DNA of 64,000 nt, from contig JAXRKP010000568.1 of assembly GCA_037039925.1 (NCBI GenBank), positions 120,001-184,000 on the forward strand, read 5' to 3'. Positions 1 through 11,202 of the stretch are shown here, piece after piece (position 1 is the first letter of the stretch; every line of letters begins with the position of its first letter). This DNA comes from Doris montereyensis. Taxonomy: Eukaryota > Mollusca > Gastropoda > Nudibranchia > Dorididae. Made by a program: the position numbers and the translations under genes. Under the pieces are notes generated by a model, which had not been told where the DNA came from, made no database searches, and was given only the letters and a program-made list of their open reading frames with translations.

Positions 1-455
1 ACCATAATGACAGTCACAAACCAGACATAACATTAGATGTCTAGACCATTATGAAAGTCACAAACCAGACATAACATTAGATGTCTAGACCATTATGACA
101 GTCACAAACCAGACATAATATTAGATGTCTAGACCATTATCACAGTCACAAACCAGACATAATATTAGATGTCTAGACCATTATGACAGTCACAAACCAG
201 ACATAATATTAGATGTCTAGACCATTATGACAGTCACAAACCAGACATAACATTAGATGTCCTAGACCATTATGACAGTCACAAACCAGACATAACATTA
301 GATGTCTAGACCATTATAACAGTCACAAACCAGACATAACATTAGATGTCTAGACCATTATGACAGTCACAAACCAGACATAACATTAGATGTCTAGACC
401 ATTATGACAGTCACAAACCAGACATAAAATTAGATTTCTAGACCATTATGACAGT
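1..455. repeat. 44-bp minisatellite
   Basis: About ten head-to-tail copies of a 44-bp unit beginning ACCATTATGACAGTCAC and ending in ATTAGATGTCTAG. Copies differ by one or a few bases. The array runs off the left edge and stops where a retrotransposon fragment begins at about 456. No coding potential is seen. Confidence 0.95.
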
Positions 456-985
456 CAGTAAGAGAAGAAATCAGCCAGAGAATCCAAAAGGCAAGTGCAA
501 TAAATAACCATCTATGAAAGGCATTTGTAGGTAAACAAGAATTGTCAACAAAAACAGAAATGGCAGTATACAACACATTTTTATTGTCCTACTTTCCTCT
601 ATGGCAGTGCAACCTGGACCTTAGACAGTAGAGAATACAGTAGAGTACAGTAAGCAGCTGAAATGAAATATCAAAAAGAGTAGTAGGGAAAATTAAAAGA
701 GACAAAATCAGAAACACAACAATAAGAGATCGAACCAAAGCAGATGGCATAAAACTAAGGTAGAAATATATCAACTGAGATGGTTTAGGCATGTTAACAG
801 AATGAATAACAATAGAATAGCTAAATCAATATGCAGTGCTAAAACTCAAGGTAAAATACCAAAAGGCAGACCTCTGAGAAAGTGGAAAGAAGATATATAA
901 GAGGCATTGAAGCAAACAAATTTAACTTTGTTGGAAAGAAACAGAAAATGTCAGTCGAGGGCAGCCTGGAGAAAGATCCTTTCGG
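456..985 (+). mobile_element. Non-LTR retrotransposon fragment, C-terminal part of ORF2, decayed
   Basis: The sequence is closely similar base for base to 58448-58950, the 3' end of the longer retrotransposon at 56280-58975. Both can be read as the region downstream of the reverse transcriptase, starting with EEISQRIQKASAI and including the KTKMAVYN-type segment. This copy has stops and frameshifts and lacks the polymerase core. It sits between two minisatellites, and the array that follows is built from its own 3' end. It is a dead 5'-truncated copy. Clade assignment is not attempted. Confidence 0.8.
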
Positions 986-1540
986 GCATCTGAACCCATA
1001 CACCAGAATGTAGAATGGTAGCTGATAAAGAAAGAAACCCATACACCAGAACGTAGAATGGTAGCTGATAAAGAAAGAAACCCATACACCAGAACGTAGA
1101 ATGGTAGCTGATAAAGAAAGAAAACCCATACACCAGAACGTAGAATGGTAGCTGAAAGAAACCCATAAAGAAAGAAACCCATACAGAACATAGAATGGTA
1201 GATAAATAAAAAGATACACCAGAACATAGAATGGTAGCTGATAAAGAAAGAAACCCATACACCAGCTGAATGGTAGCTGAAAGAAAGAAACCCATACACA
1301 GAACAGAGAAAGAAACCCATACACCAGAACGTAGAATGGTAGCTGATAAAGAAAGAAACCCATACACCAGAACATAGAATGGTAGCTGATAAAGAAAGAA
1401 ACCCATACACCAGAACATAGAATGGTAGCTGATAAAGAAAGAAACCCATACACCAGAACATAGAATGGTAGCTGATAGAGATACACCAGAAAAGAATGGT
1501 AGCTGAAAGAAAGAAACCCATACACCAGAACGTAGAAATT
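985..1540. repeat. 43-bp minisatellite derived from a retrotransposon 3' end
   Basis: About twelve copies, some truncated, of a 43-bp unit beginning CCCATACACCAGAACGTAG and ending GATAAAGAAAGAAA. The same stretch occurs once, diverged, at the 3' end of the related element near 58940-58990, so the array appears to be an amplification of the element's tail. The long minus-strand open frames here are artefacts of the repeat. Confidence 0.9.
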
Positions 1541-1589
1541 GTTTGTTTGTTCTAACTTATATTCATATCCCCTTGCCATGTTGTGGCAG

Positions 1590-1760
1590 AATGTTGCCAG
1601 AGAGCTAGGTGAAGACATTTCCCAAGATGAACTGGTAGAGATGATCACTTTCGCAGATGCTGACAAAGACGGACTGGTGTCGTTTGAGGAATTCATGAAA
1701 GTATGGAAAGACCAGAGTTGGAATAGATCTAGAGTGATTCCTCATCATGGGTTGGAGTGA
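1590..1760 (+). CDS. Terminal exon of an EF-hand protein (centrin/calmodulin-like)
   Basis: A 3' splice site (TTGTGGCAG) ends at 1589, followed by an open frame of 56 codons ending in TGA at 1758-1760. It encodes an EF-hand: an entering helix (NVARELGEDISQDELVEMI), a calcium loop with acidic ligands in DADKDGLVSFEE, and an exiting helix (FMKVWK). The spacing and the VARELGE...DELVEMI pattern resemble the last EF-hand of centrin and calmodulin-like proteins. These bind calcium as switches in cytoskeletal or signalling complexes. The tail after the EF-hand (DQSWNRSRVIPHHGLE) is not familiar. The upstream exons are not in the window. Only repeats and a dead retrotransposon precede it, so it could be a real last exon or a stranded gene fragment. 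Confidence 0.6.
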   Translation, partial: NVARELGEDISQDELVEMITFADADKDGLVSFEEFMKVWKDQSWNRSRVIPHHGLE

Positions 1761-2200
1761 TGCACTTGTGACTTTGGTACTGTCACTGTCATCATGGTAT
1801 CGTTACAATAGATATAAAATTGTGTTATGATCTTACGTTAAGTAACTCTTCAGAATGCCTGTCCCTGTCGTTGAAACAAATCAGTCACTAGATTCTAGAT
1901 CTAGTCTTCATGGTACTTACTCTTAACGTCATTGGGTCTTGTTCAATCCGTGTAGACCTACGATGTAATTTGTGTGTGCAGTGATAACAATTGGGAGGAA
2001 ATGGTTGACGCAATTGGCCCCAATTAGAGGGAAAAGACCAATTGACAATCATGAGTCAACTACATGTACATTTTTAAAAAGCTTTTGCATTACCAGTATC
2101 GACTATTATTATTAGTATTATTATATAAGTATTATTCTTACTTTCGTCATCATCATCATCAGCATTTTCATTATTATTATTATCATGATCATCATTATTG
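1761..2200. other. Intergenic, no gene seen
   Basis: AT-rich single-copy sequence after the EF-hand exon. It would hold that gene's 3' UTR. No canonical AATAAA close to the stop was found. It runs into simple repeats at its right end. Confidence 0.5.
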
Positions 2201-2201
2201 T

Positions 2202-2224
2202 TAGTAGTAGTAGTAGCAGTAGTG

Positions 2225-2311
<87 letters not shown>
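2202..2311. repeat. (AGT)n trinucleotide microsatellite
   Basis: About 36 nearly perfect AGT/GTA triplets, preceded by a degenerate ATT/CAT tract. The poly-Val, poly-Thr and poly-Tyr open frames here are translations of the repeat. Confidence 0.97.
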
Positions 2312-2599
2312 ATATTTAAAAAAAATATGTACAACGAATACATCTTTATCCAAGTCCACTACATCGTTTATTGCTTTGTCGATAGCCAAGCTTTAAACTT
2401 TAATTTCAATTTGAACGGTGAAAGTCAAAAATACGCATGATGACTCCTTGCTTGTTCTGTGTTGAATGATAGCCTATCTTATCGTCGCCTTTGTGGTTAT
2501 TTTTAAACCTACCTCCTGGAAACATGGCAACAGACGTTAAAAAAACCTGTACTGGAATACATAGTTATAGCCTACTACCGACCTAAGTCGCCCTACACC

Positions 2600-3340
2600 T
2601 TACATCCCAGACATTTCGGTCGTATGTGGTCCCTTACATCCCAGACATTTCGGTCGTATGTGGTCCCTTACATCCCAGACATTTGGGCCGTATGTGGTCC
2701 CTTACATCCCAGACATTTCGGTCATATGTGGTCCCTTACATCCCAGACATTTCGGTCATATGTGGTCCCTTACATCCCAGACATTTCGGTCGTATGTGGT
2801 CCCTTACATCTGAGACATTTCGGTCGTATGTGGTCCCTTACATCCCAGACATTTCGGTCGTATGTGGTCCCTTACATCCCAGACATTTGAGCCGTATGTG
2901 GTCCCTTACATCCCAGACATTTGAGCCGTATGTGGTCCCTTACATCCCAGACATTTGGGTCGTATGTGGTCCCTTACATCCCAGACATTTCGGTCGTATG
3001 TGGTCCCTTACATCTGAGACATTTGAGCCGTATGTGGTCCCTTACATCTGAGACATTTTGGTCGTATGTGGTCCCTTACATCTGAGACATTTGGGCCGTA
3101 TGTGGTCCTTACATCCGACACATTTCGGTCGTATGTGGTCCACATCTGAGACATTTCGGCTGTATGTGGTCCCTTACATCCGAGACATTTGGGCCGTATG
3201 TGGTCCCTTACATCTGAGACATTTGAGCCGTATGTGGTCCCTTACATCTGAGACATTTCGGCTGTATGTGGTCCCTTACATCCGAGACATTTCGGCCGTA
3301 TGTGGTCCCTTACATCTGAGACATTTCGGCCGTATGTTGT
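2600..3340. repeat. 34-bp minisatellite
   Basis: About 22 copies of a 34-bp unit beginning CATCCCAGACATTTCGG and containing TATGTGGTCCCTTA. Variants alternate at TCCC/TCTG and TTCGG/TTGAG/TTGGG. Because 34 is not a multiple of 3, the open frames here cycle through all three readings of the unit and are not genes. Confidence 0.95.
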
Positions 3341-3349
3341 CTAAATCAA

Positions 3350-4065
3350 AATAAACACTGCCACTGCCATTTTTTTACTTTGAACTTTGATCATGAACAC
3401 GCTTTGTGCGACTGAGTGAGATTTGAGTTTGAAATGAAAATAAGAATGAAGAAAAGATTTTGTATGTAATCTTGGCAAAGAGAAGCAAACACGTCAATGT
3501 CACTGTAACATGTAAAACCATTTTATTTTATCCGACACGGATGATCACATTCTACACAGATTGTGAAAAATAATTAGACGTATCCCAGTGTCTGTCCGTA
3601 GTTACATGCAAGTCTTTCATAATCATAGTCATAGTCTTGTGGGTTGACGCATCTCACTGGGACTATGACCGTTACTTCTTTTTCCCCTTTCATCATCAAG
3701 CCAACTCGAGTTTCCCCTTGATACAAACATTACTTGAAATACTTTATCACTTTATATTATATTGGTATTAAATTCGACATGCTCATCTCATACTAATAAT
3801 GTATTTTGTCTTTCATTACGTTCAAACTTTGATTTAATTATAATACCGGTATGCTAAATTTACGATGAAGTTGATCTGACAATCTTATTCAGTCATTTAT
3901 AATACTCTTATTACTACTAATACTACACATGTATAATTTATATTTTTATGTGGAGTTAAATTTATCTAATATCTTTCCTGCCAAATGTTTTTATACTGCA
4001 CTCCATGTTATATTACACTCCTCAAACCTGTTATACCGCCAACTGCTGTGCCAGAGATAAGCCAG
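3350..4065. other. Intergenic, no gene seen
   Basis: AT-rich unique sequence with no open frame, repeat or RNA gene that can be supported. Confidence 0.5.
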
Positions 4066-4795
4066 AATGACGTACGGTATACATGTAGCGAGACGTGAGT
4101 GTATTATGTATATCAATTATTTTGTCTCTCAATGACGTACGGTATACATGTGAGCGAGACGTGAGTGTATTATTTATATCCCAATTGTTTTGTCTCTCAA
4201 TTCAATGACGTACGGTATACATGTAGCGGACATGAGTGTATTAATTATATCCCAATTGTTTTGTCTCTCAATTCAATGACGTACGGTATACATGTAGCGA
4301 GACGTGAGTGTATTATTTATATCCCAATTGTTTTGTCTCTCAATTCAATGACGTACGGTATACATGTAGCGAGACGTGAGTGTATTAATTATATCCCAAT
4401 TGTTTTGTCTCTCAAATGACGTACAGTATACATGTAGCGAGACGTGAGTGTATTATTTATATCCCAATTGTTTTGTCTCTCAATTCAATGACGTACGGTA
4501 TACATGTAGCGAGACGTGAGTGTATTAATTATATCCCAATTGTTTTGTCTCTCAATGACGTACAGTATACATGTAGCGAGACGTGAGTGTATTATTTATA
4601 TCCCAATTGTTTTGTCTCTCAATGACGTACAGTATACATGTAGCGAGACGCACTCTATAGCAAGGTTTGAGTGTATTATTTATATCCCAATTATTTTGTC
4701 TCTCAATGACGTACGGTATACATGTAGCAGCAGAGCGCACTATTAAGAGTAATAAGAGGTTTGAGTGTATTATTAATTATCCCAATTATTTAGTC
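4066..4795. repeat. Minisatellite, unit about 65-72 bp
   Basis: About ten copies of a unit containing GACGTACGGTATACATGTAG, then GAGTGTATTA and a CCCAATTGTTTTGTCTCTC segment. Unit length varies through small internal indels. The last copies are the most diverged. Confidence 0.93.
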
Positions 4796-4984
4796 TACTT
4801 AATGATATCATTACATTCAACACAATGTCATATACATGTATTATGCTAGTTTTTATTATTCTTAGTTAGCAATAAAACTATTTTCCCTATTAAGACTTAT
4901 TTGTTTCTGTTACATTTCCTTGTACTTGCATCCATTGCGATGCGTTGTAGTAAAATCGCAATGTCGTCACTGTCAGTTTTAGGC

Positions 4985-5255
4985 TTGTGAGTTTGTAACC
5001 ACTACAGCACTGATTCAAAACTCATGCCTGGCCCAGGAGTTTTTTCTACAACGGGTGTACTCTTAGAATGGTACTTCACACCACTTTCCTCACTTCACTC
5101 AGATGTGTTAGTACAAAGTGCCTAACAAGCTGCTGTACTGTATGCTCCCAAGGGAGTTAAGAAGGGCTTTGAATGAAATGGCATGAATGATAGGAAGATA
5201 AAATGATATACAGTCGGTGAGCCTACACTTGTGCTGGGATACAGACTACAAATTC
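4985..5255 (+). mobile_element. SINE-like interspersed repeat (family 1)
   Basis: Matches copies at about 26425-26690 and 44395-44725. Shared blocks in order are a tRNA B-box-like ACTGATTCAAAAC, a GTACTCTTAG segment, TGTTAGTACAAAGTG, a CAGGGAGTT segment and CTTTGAATGAAA. Three diverged dispersed copies in 64 kb imply a high-copy family. The head may be tRNA-derived, but the A box is not clear. Confidence 0.7.
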
Positions 5256-5324
5256 ATTTGTTTTGAGTTACAATTACAATCATAAGTGGGCGATAAGCAG
5301 ATGCTACTGCCACTATTTTCACTA

Positions 5325-5402
5325 CGGTAGCTCTTGCTGTTTCTCTATAGTCACCCTGAGATCACCGCATATGGTTGACAGTGTCAACTGTAATGAATCA
5401 AA
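5325..5402 (+). mobile_element. Short copy of the GAGATCACC repeat family (family 2)
   Basis: Contains CTTGCTGTTTC, then CACCCTGAGATCACCGCATA and TCAACTGTAATGAATCAAAC, which is the 3' half of the family found repeatedly in the HSPD1 introns. Confidence 0.7.
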
Positions 5403-5564
5403 CATCCGTTATTATCCAAAGTTCGAATGGTCTTGGACATTCCTTGAAAATTATGTAGGCCTACTGTTTCAATGAATAATTAAGCCTGGCTATGTGATTG
5501 CGTGGAATGAGATTTTGGTGAAAGTGAAAGTGAAAGTGAAAGTGAAAGTACTTTGTACTGTGTC

Positions 5565-5740
5565 ATGATGAACTACTTTTGTTTCATTGAAATTTACCTC
5601 GTCCACAATTTTCGGTGATCTCATAGTAAAGTAAGAGGAAACAGCAAGATGAATGATAAGTGAAAGAGTGAAGGTGAAAGGAAAGAAGTAGGACCTACCA
5701 CTACCCAGCAGCACCCACCAACCGCCACTACTAAACAAAC
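5565..5740 (-). mobile_element. Copy of the GAGATCACC repeat family (family 2)
   Basis: Read on the minus strand it gives GGTAGGTCCTACTTCTTTCC, then CTTGCTGTTTCCTCTTAC, a GAGATCACC block and a 3' end with AAATTTCAATGAAAC. This is the full-length form of the family seen in HSPD1 introns 6-11. A short (AAAGTG)n run follows it at about 5518-5550. Confidence 0.75.
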
Positions 5741-5754
5741 TACAAAATCTCAAA

Positions 5755-6920
5755 TTATAATTATAAGTTGTTCAATTTGGCAATACATATTTAATTATGT
5801 ACAGTTACAGCACCTTTCTGTTCATTTACTCAATTGCATGTTTACCGACAGGGTATTCTTTGTAGGTTCTATATGTGAATTTATAGTTATAGTACTTGTA
5901 CTATATGTCGTATTCAACCATTATGGTTTTTGTCCAGCATCACATTCACAAGCTCTGTCCATAACAAGGCGGACGTTTCCAAGACAAATAATCAATCAAA
6001 CTATCTTACCACTACCACAGAAATAGATCCAAGTTAAGTAAGTACAACGTGTGCAATGGAAGTTGAACTTTATTTTTACGGTATTTAATACTAATAACAG
6101 CTTTTGATAACATTAACATTCAGAAAATTGACCATAGTAAGTTAGTACATGTAGCATCCTAAAGGTCACGACCTTCTGTCACATGTAGTAGTATAAGTAT
6201 AAAGGCTAACACCCCTAAACCCACCCCCCCTTCCCCCAAATCGTCACCTGTACAGTTTATTTATGTACATTCACAGATGGTGTGATCCTGAGGTTTTGCA
6301 ACAACTTTACAATTTTACTAAAAGAGATATACATATAATATCCTTCACTCTGTCAAGGGGTCTTTGATGTACACAAATTATATTTATATATCTTACATGT
6401 ACAGTATAAGTTGTCATGTGAAATCCGAAATTGCTACATGCATCCGTCTGTGACTAGCACTTTGTGTCAAGGGCAATGGTGTTTTGGGGGGAAAGGGAGC
6501 AGGGGGAGATGGGATAATGGCAGCTAGGACCATGGTGGGATTCAACCTTCAGGTATTCAGTTTGCAAGGCAAGAACAATCCAAGCATTTCTGCTCAAGTC
6601 TGAAGGTCAGTTGACATGCCAGAGGATGGGCTACATAGTTATTATCACTAACAATACTAATTCACTGTACCTACATCTTGTGTAGTGTAGTGCAATGCTA
6701 TACAACCACGAGCACAGGCATTCACCATAAAAGGTCTCTGAAAATATACTACTAGTGATAATAATGTCTCTCCTGTGATGGCCAAATCTGGTGGAGAGTT
6801 GCAAGCCAGTTTTTCGGATGTCAGCCATTCCACAATGGCCACAGCGAAGAGCATAAATATCACTGCGAGAGGTGCAGGAGAATTGCTCGTTTACTGTCAA
6901 AGTCTTTCTAGGAAACTGCA
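5755..6920. other. Intergenic, no gene seen
   Basis: Unique AT-rich sequence. Short open frames on both strands lack family resemblance, codon bias or splice support. A C-rich tract lies near 6222-6240. Confidence 0.4.
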
Positions 6921-6932
6921 TGTTTCCCGTAG

Positions 6933-7096
6933 TTGAGGAAAGCTCAGAAGAAACCAAAACGAAAATGAAGGGCAAAAACCACAAAACTCAAACTGGCACC
7001 GAGCCAACTGAGAGCACTGAGACCGTAAGCGATTCTGTCACCATTCCATTTCCAAGGGTTCTCTCAGAACTCAACGACCCAAGTCCCATTAATTAA
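6933..7096 (+). CDS. Possible terminal coding exon, unknown protein
   Basis: A pyrimidine-rich 3' splice site (GTTTCCCGTAG) ends at 6932 and is followed by about 54 open codons ending at a TAA. The peptide is low-complexity and hydrophilic. It starts EESSEETKTKMKGKNHK, has a Thr/Glu/Ser stretch, and ends in PFPRVLSELNDPSPIN. A canonical AATAAA lies about 217 bases downstream at 7313-7318, as expected for a last exon. No family is recognised and no upstream exon was found, so chance is a serious alternative. Confidence 0.25.
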
Positions 7097-7312
7097 TAAG
7101 AAGTAGAAGGGCATGGACCATCCATTGATTATTCTTCTTCTTCCTTGAAGTGGAAATGAAGGGATCACACACTCTTTAATTTCAGTGTTCCTATCATCTT
7201 GTATTCTTATAAATGATTTATACAGCGTGTCATTCTGCCCTTTACTCTAACACCAACAGTAAAACAGCCAAACAATGCAAGAAATCACACAGCCAGGATA
7301 TCTTTCTTTATC

Positions 7313-7318
7313 AATAAA
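7313..7318 (+). terminator. Candidate poly(A) signal AATAAA
   Basis: Canonical hexamer 217 bases after the stop of the candidate exon at 6933-7096. It is meaningful only if that exon is real. Confidence 0.25.
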
Positions 7319-7319
7319 A

Positions 7320-8840
7320 TGAACCATAAAGTTGACGTAAAACTATTACAAACTTTAATTTCATGAATAACAACTGATCACAGAAGTATTCTCACACTCA
7401 CATCGAAACTGAAAACCTCTTTGCAACAAGAGCAGTCAAAAACTTCCCCAAATGTGCAAAAAGCTTCAGAATAGAAAAAAAAAGCAAACACAATATATAT
7501 GCATAATAATATACATGTACATGTATATTTAAAAAGGATGAAAAAAAGTGGGTTTTTAAAATTAAATTTGTTTAAGCACTCCCAAAAGACCAGTGTTTAA
7601 ATGTGATTAATTAATCATTTCTTTTCAGATTGCAATATTTATTTATTCATATTGGAGTCTTAGTTTTGAGACACTTTTTTAAATCACATGTACAGCATTA
7701 TATATATATATATGTCACTCACTTATCACTCTTTTAAACACTTTTCTTCATAATAACAATTATAATAGTAAATAACATTAATAACAAGTTCGTTGACTCA
7801 TTCCTTCACAATTAAAACAACACAATCATTTTAATATACTGAAACAACCAGAATATTATAAATTATAAATACTTGACAATAATTAAGATTTAATTATTAG
7901 CTCATCGTGTCCATTAGTAATAGTATGCACATGATGCATTCATAATTCCATTCTCTCACTTTCATCCTCATCTCATACAATTAATGATTGCACTTACTAA
8001 TGTTCTTTTTATTTCTTTTGAAATTGGTCAGTCATACATAGTGATATAGCTGGATATATTTAAACATTGGAAAATAGGGGAAAATATATGATTGCTGAAG
8101 TCGCTTGTCTACTGTTGGATTGAATGTTACCTGAATCTTATTCAACCTGAATTTTAATTACAAACGAAAGCTAAGAAAAAATTCTCCACAAATTATAAAG
8201 AAACCTTCTGTGTTACCGCACCTTCAAGACAAAGCTGCAATTGCATTTTTTGTTGTTTTGTCTCAGCTGCATATATTGTCAAATCTAACCTAGATTTACA
8301 TTCTTAACTGTGAATTAAATCCGTTTTGAGTCAAAGCTTAAAAATATGTTTGATCAACCTGGAGAAAAGAATGACTTTTTCTCTTACAATTTGACATACC
8401 TCTACACAAGCCCTTACAACAGCCCATAATTTCATGGCAAACTAGAAAGTCACACAACATACAGAACATTGTAGAGTATGTACACTAGGGCGTGGCAACT
8501 TACCATAAAATACCCCAGAAAATTAACTGTATCGATGCTACAACTTTACTGATTGGCCAAGGTGATACCCATTTGGTATATAAGCGAATGCATGCAGAAA
8601 ACAGCGCCACCACGCACAGCACATTGCCGTGTCACAATGAGGCCGACAATACTTTACAGCTTCTAACCTCCGTCACTGAATGCATTCCCGGCGGCCTTTG
8701 TTTTCTGACCGCAGCCTTTTTTTATTTGCAGGCGCGGCCAATTGTCCTTTGTTTTGATACTTATATTTAGTTGTTGTTTAGTATCAATTGTTTGCTTGGA
8801 AAGTACATTAAATACAAATGTTTCGGAATGCCCAAATTTT
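7320..8840. other. Intergenic, no gene seen
   Basis: Very AT-rich, with a short (TA)n at 7701-7713. The 92-codon open frame at 8492-8770 has no recognisable family and no splice or promoter support, so it is not called as a gene. Confidence 0.45.
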
Positions 8841-8843
8841 AAA

Positions 8844-9530
8844 TTTTGATTTGATTTTACCCACATCCACAACTAAGGTGATCTCGGTAGCATCAAATTT
8901 GTTTTTGCCTGGGCTACCCCGTAAACAGCCACGCCCACCTAATGATATCTGACCAATTTAAACACTGTGTTCATAAGAGACCAAACTTTATATTGGCAGC
9001 AATAAAAATGGGTTATGGGTCATTAGTTTGTATGAGTGAAAGGGTGAAATTGGGAAGGTAAAATTGTTTTTGGGTTGGAGACATGACACAGTACACTACT
9101 TTGTACTTCCATCACTAAAAATAGATGAAACCAAGCAGTCAAACAGTCTGGCCTTTTTGCTGTTTCTGACTTTCACATCTACTTGGAGTACTAGTACTAG
9201 TGTAGTCGTATATCTAGTAATTGCTTTCTACATTTGCAAAGAAAACACGTTACGTCAAAGGCTTGCGCTGCAGTAAAAAAAATATCATTAAAAATCGACC
9301 ATTCACTAGAGAGCTCGTTCCGGGAGGAAACGGATGTAGAATAATAAGCCTAGAAGATGATCCATACCGCAATCGCATATAAGCCATCTTTCTATAGTTA
9401 TGGCCTGGCAACATTATGATCACATATGTGCGACAACTACTATGGCGTAAGTGTATCGCGATTACACCCCTGCGACAATGGATGTCTATTAGTGGACGAG
9501 GCATATTATTTTTAGAACTGGTAGCCAACC
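8844..9530 (+). mobile_element. Dispersed repeat, about 690 bp, copy A (family 3)
   Basis: Colinear with 29378-30110. Shared blocks are CACATCCACAACTAAGGTGA, GTAAACAGCCA, TTCATAAGAGA, an AATAAAAAT block, CATCACTAAAAATAGATG, CTAGAGAGCTCGTTC and CCGCAATCGCATATA. The two copies are perhaps 70-75% alike by eye. No coding frame is conserved between them, so this is a non-autonomous element of unknown class. Confidence 0.75.
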
Positions 9531-9599
9531 GATTGATGAAGGAAAATAATGACTTTCCTGGGCAGCATAATTTGTTGGCGAATTACTCTTTCACATAAT

Positions 9600-9970
9600 A
9601 AAGAAATGCAGGCATACTGACGTAAACATACTTTTCAAGTACTGATTACTGATTCATAACATTCAAATCAATTTCCTTGTAGCACTGATAAAATGGCTTC
9701 AAACAAAACTGGAATTCAACCACTTAATGATTAGTTTCCTGACACTTTCTCGGAATGATTGTATACAACCACTTGCACAGCATTGAAATTCTATGATTAT
9801 GAATACTATGATTATGATACAATGAAAACAAAGCAAAAATTGGAAGTTTTACTATGAGCAAGTCCCGAAAGAGACGCCTAAGAAAATATCAGATGCGGCA
9901 TTACATTTCATCCTTCTGTGGAGGTTCCCTCACTATATTACCAAAGTCAAGTATACTCCCCGTCATAAAG
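9600..9970. other. Intergenic, no gene seen
   Basis: Unique AT-rich sequence between the family 3 repeat and the 3' end of PYM1. Confidence 0.45.
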
Positions 9971-9973
9971 TCT

Positions 9974-9979
9974 TTTATT
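9974..9979 (-). terminator. Candidate PYM1 poly(A) signal
   Basis: AATAAA read on the minus strand, about 330 bases past the PYM1 stop codon. This is a plausible 3' UTR length. Confidence 0.4.
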
Positions 9980-10306
9980 TACAACAATCTAAAGAGATGA
10001 AATGTTTAATTTTGAGAAAAAGAAAATCGTAAAGGAAACTGAGTTTTCAAACAAAAAACCTACCGGTAACTACTTCTTAATAAACATCCACCCCCTTGCG
10101 TTTTCACGTCCTTATTAGGAAGATATATCATACACATCTTTTTATTTGAATGGTAATGATAATACATTTATATGAAGTGGGGATGGATAAATCATGAAAG
10201 TGGGCTGTCTCAAGATAACTTTAAAGAAATGCTCATAGGACTAGGAGCCTGATATTCTAGTTGCATGAGGTGAATTATATTAAATCTATGATGTAAATTC
10301 CTACTG

Positions 10307-10772
10307 TCAGTCATCAATGTCAAGTTCTAAATCTTCAATTTCATCAAGAAAGCTTTCTTTCTTACTCATCTTCTCCTGCTGATCCTTATCAGGAGCTTTT
10401 ATATCTCCTGAAGCAATCTTGGACTCAAGTTCCTCTATCTGACGAAGTTTTTTTCTTTAGATTCTTTATTCGTTTCATCTTTTCTTCTTCAGTCATCTGT
10501 GCGGGGGCCTTTACTTCAGGAGTAATTTTCACCTCTGACACAACTTTTGTGACTCTATCTAAAATAGTAGCCTGTTTCGAGGCTTCCTCTTTTTGCGTCG
10601 CTTTTCTTTCCGTTTCGCATTCTTTGCTGACTTGGATGCAGCATCTTCTGCAGGATCACTCTGACTCTTCTGAGTCTCTCTCGCTTTTCTCAGTTTTTGC
10701 ACATCATCGGAGTGTAGTCCTATAGGATGATCTGGCTTACTTTTGGCAAATTGCATTCCCTTTGACTCGTAT
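10307..10772 (-). CDS. PYM1: PYM1 coding exon 3 with two compensating frameshifts
   Basis: Acceptor TTTTGTCCTCAG, stop TGA at 10307-10309. The frame drops out at a 5-base T run (10590-10594, one base short) and again at a 7-base T run (10448-10454, one base long). On either side, and between them in the shifted frame, PYM-like protein continues without a gap. Confidence 0.9.
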
Positions 10773-11170
10773 CTGAGGACAAAATGCAAGATATAAAATC
10801 AAGCATATTTATGATCATTGATAGAAGGAATGTCCCTTTAGAATATCAAATGATACCGCATTCTTTTAAATAATATTATATAAATATATCTGCGGCATAC
10901 AAATCAAGAGTAAAAACTACTTATTAATATTCTGCAAGACTCATTAAATGGAAGAATCTGGTGAGCTAATATTTGTATCAATATTATATTTCAATGAGTA
11001 TAGAATTAGTTTATTATAATAATAAAAGAGGGCAGTGAGTACCTCACGTCATTATTCATTAATGCTATTACAAAAGCAGTTTAATTACTACTACCATTTC
11101 CACTCTTGTTAATAATCATTCTAAAAATGTAAATAATCATGCTAACATTAACTCTTGTGGTGATGATTTT

Positions 11171-11202
<32 letters not shown>

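Noticed and set aside
839..1696. Long minus-strand open frames rich in YHSMFWCMGFFL-like repeats
   Set aside because: They are translations of the 43-bp minisatellite in shifting frames, with no independent gene evidence.
2626..3354. Plus-strand frames repeating VVPYIPDIS/CGPLHPRHFG
   Set aside because: Reading of a 34-bp minisatellite whose unit cycles through three frames.
7501..7530. ACATGTACATGTATA-type palindromes as a regulatory site
   Set aside because: Similar ACATGTA strings occur throughout this AT-rich window, so no specificity can be argued.
10559..10789. Treating PYM1 as a pseudogene because of its stops
   Set aside because: Introns and splice sites are intact, the only defects are homopolymer indels, and two of them compensate.
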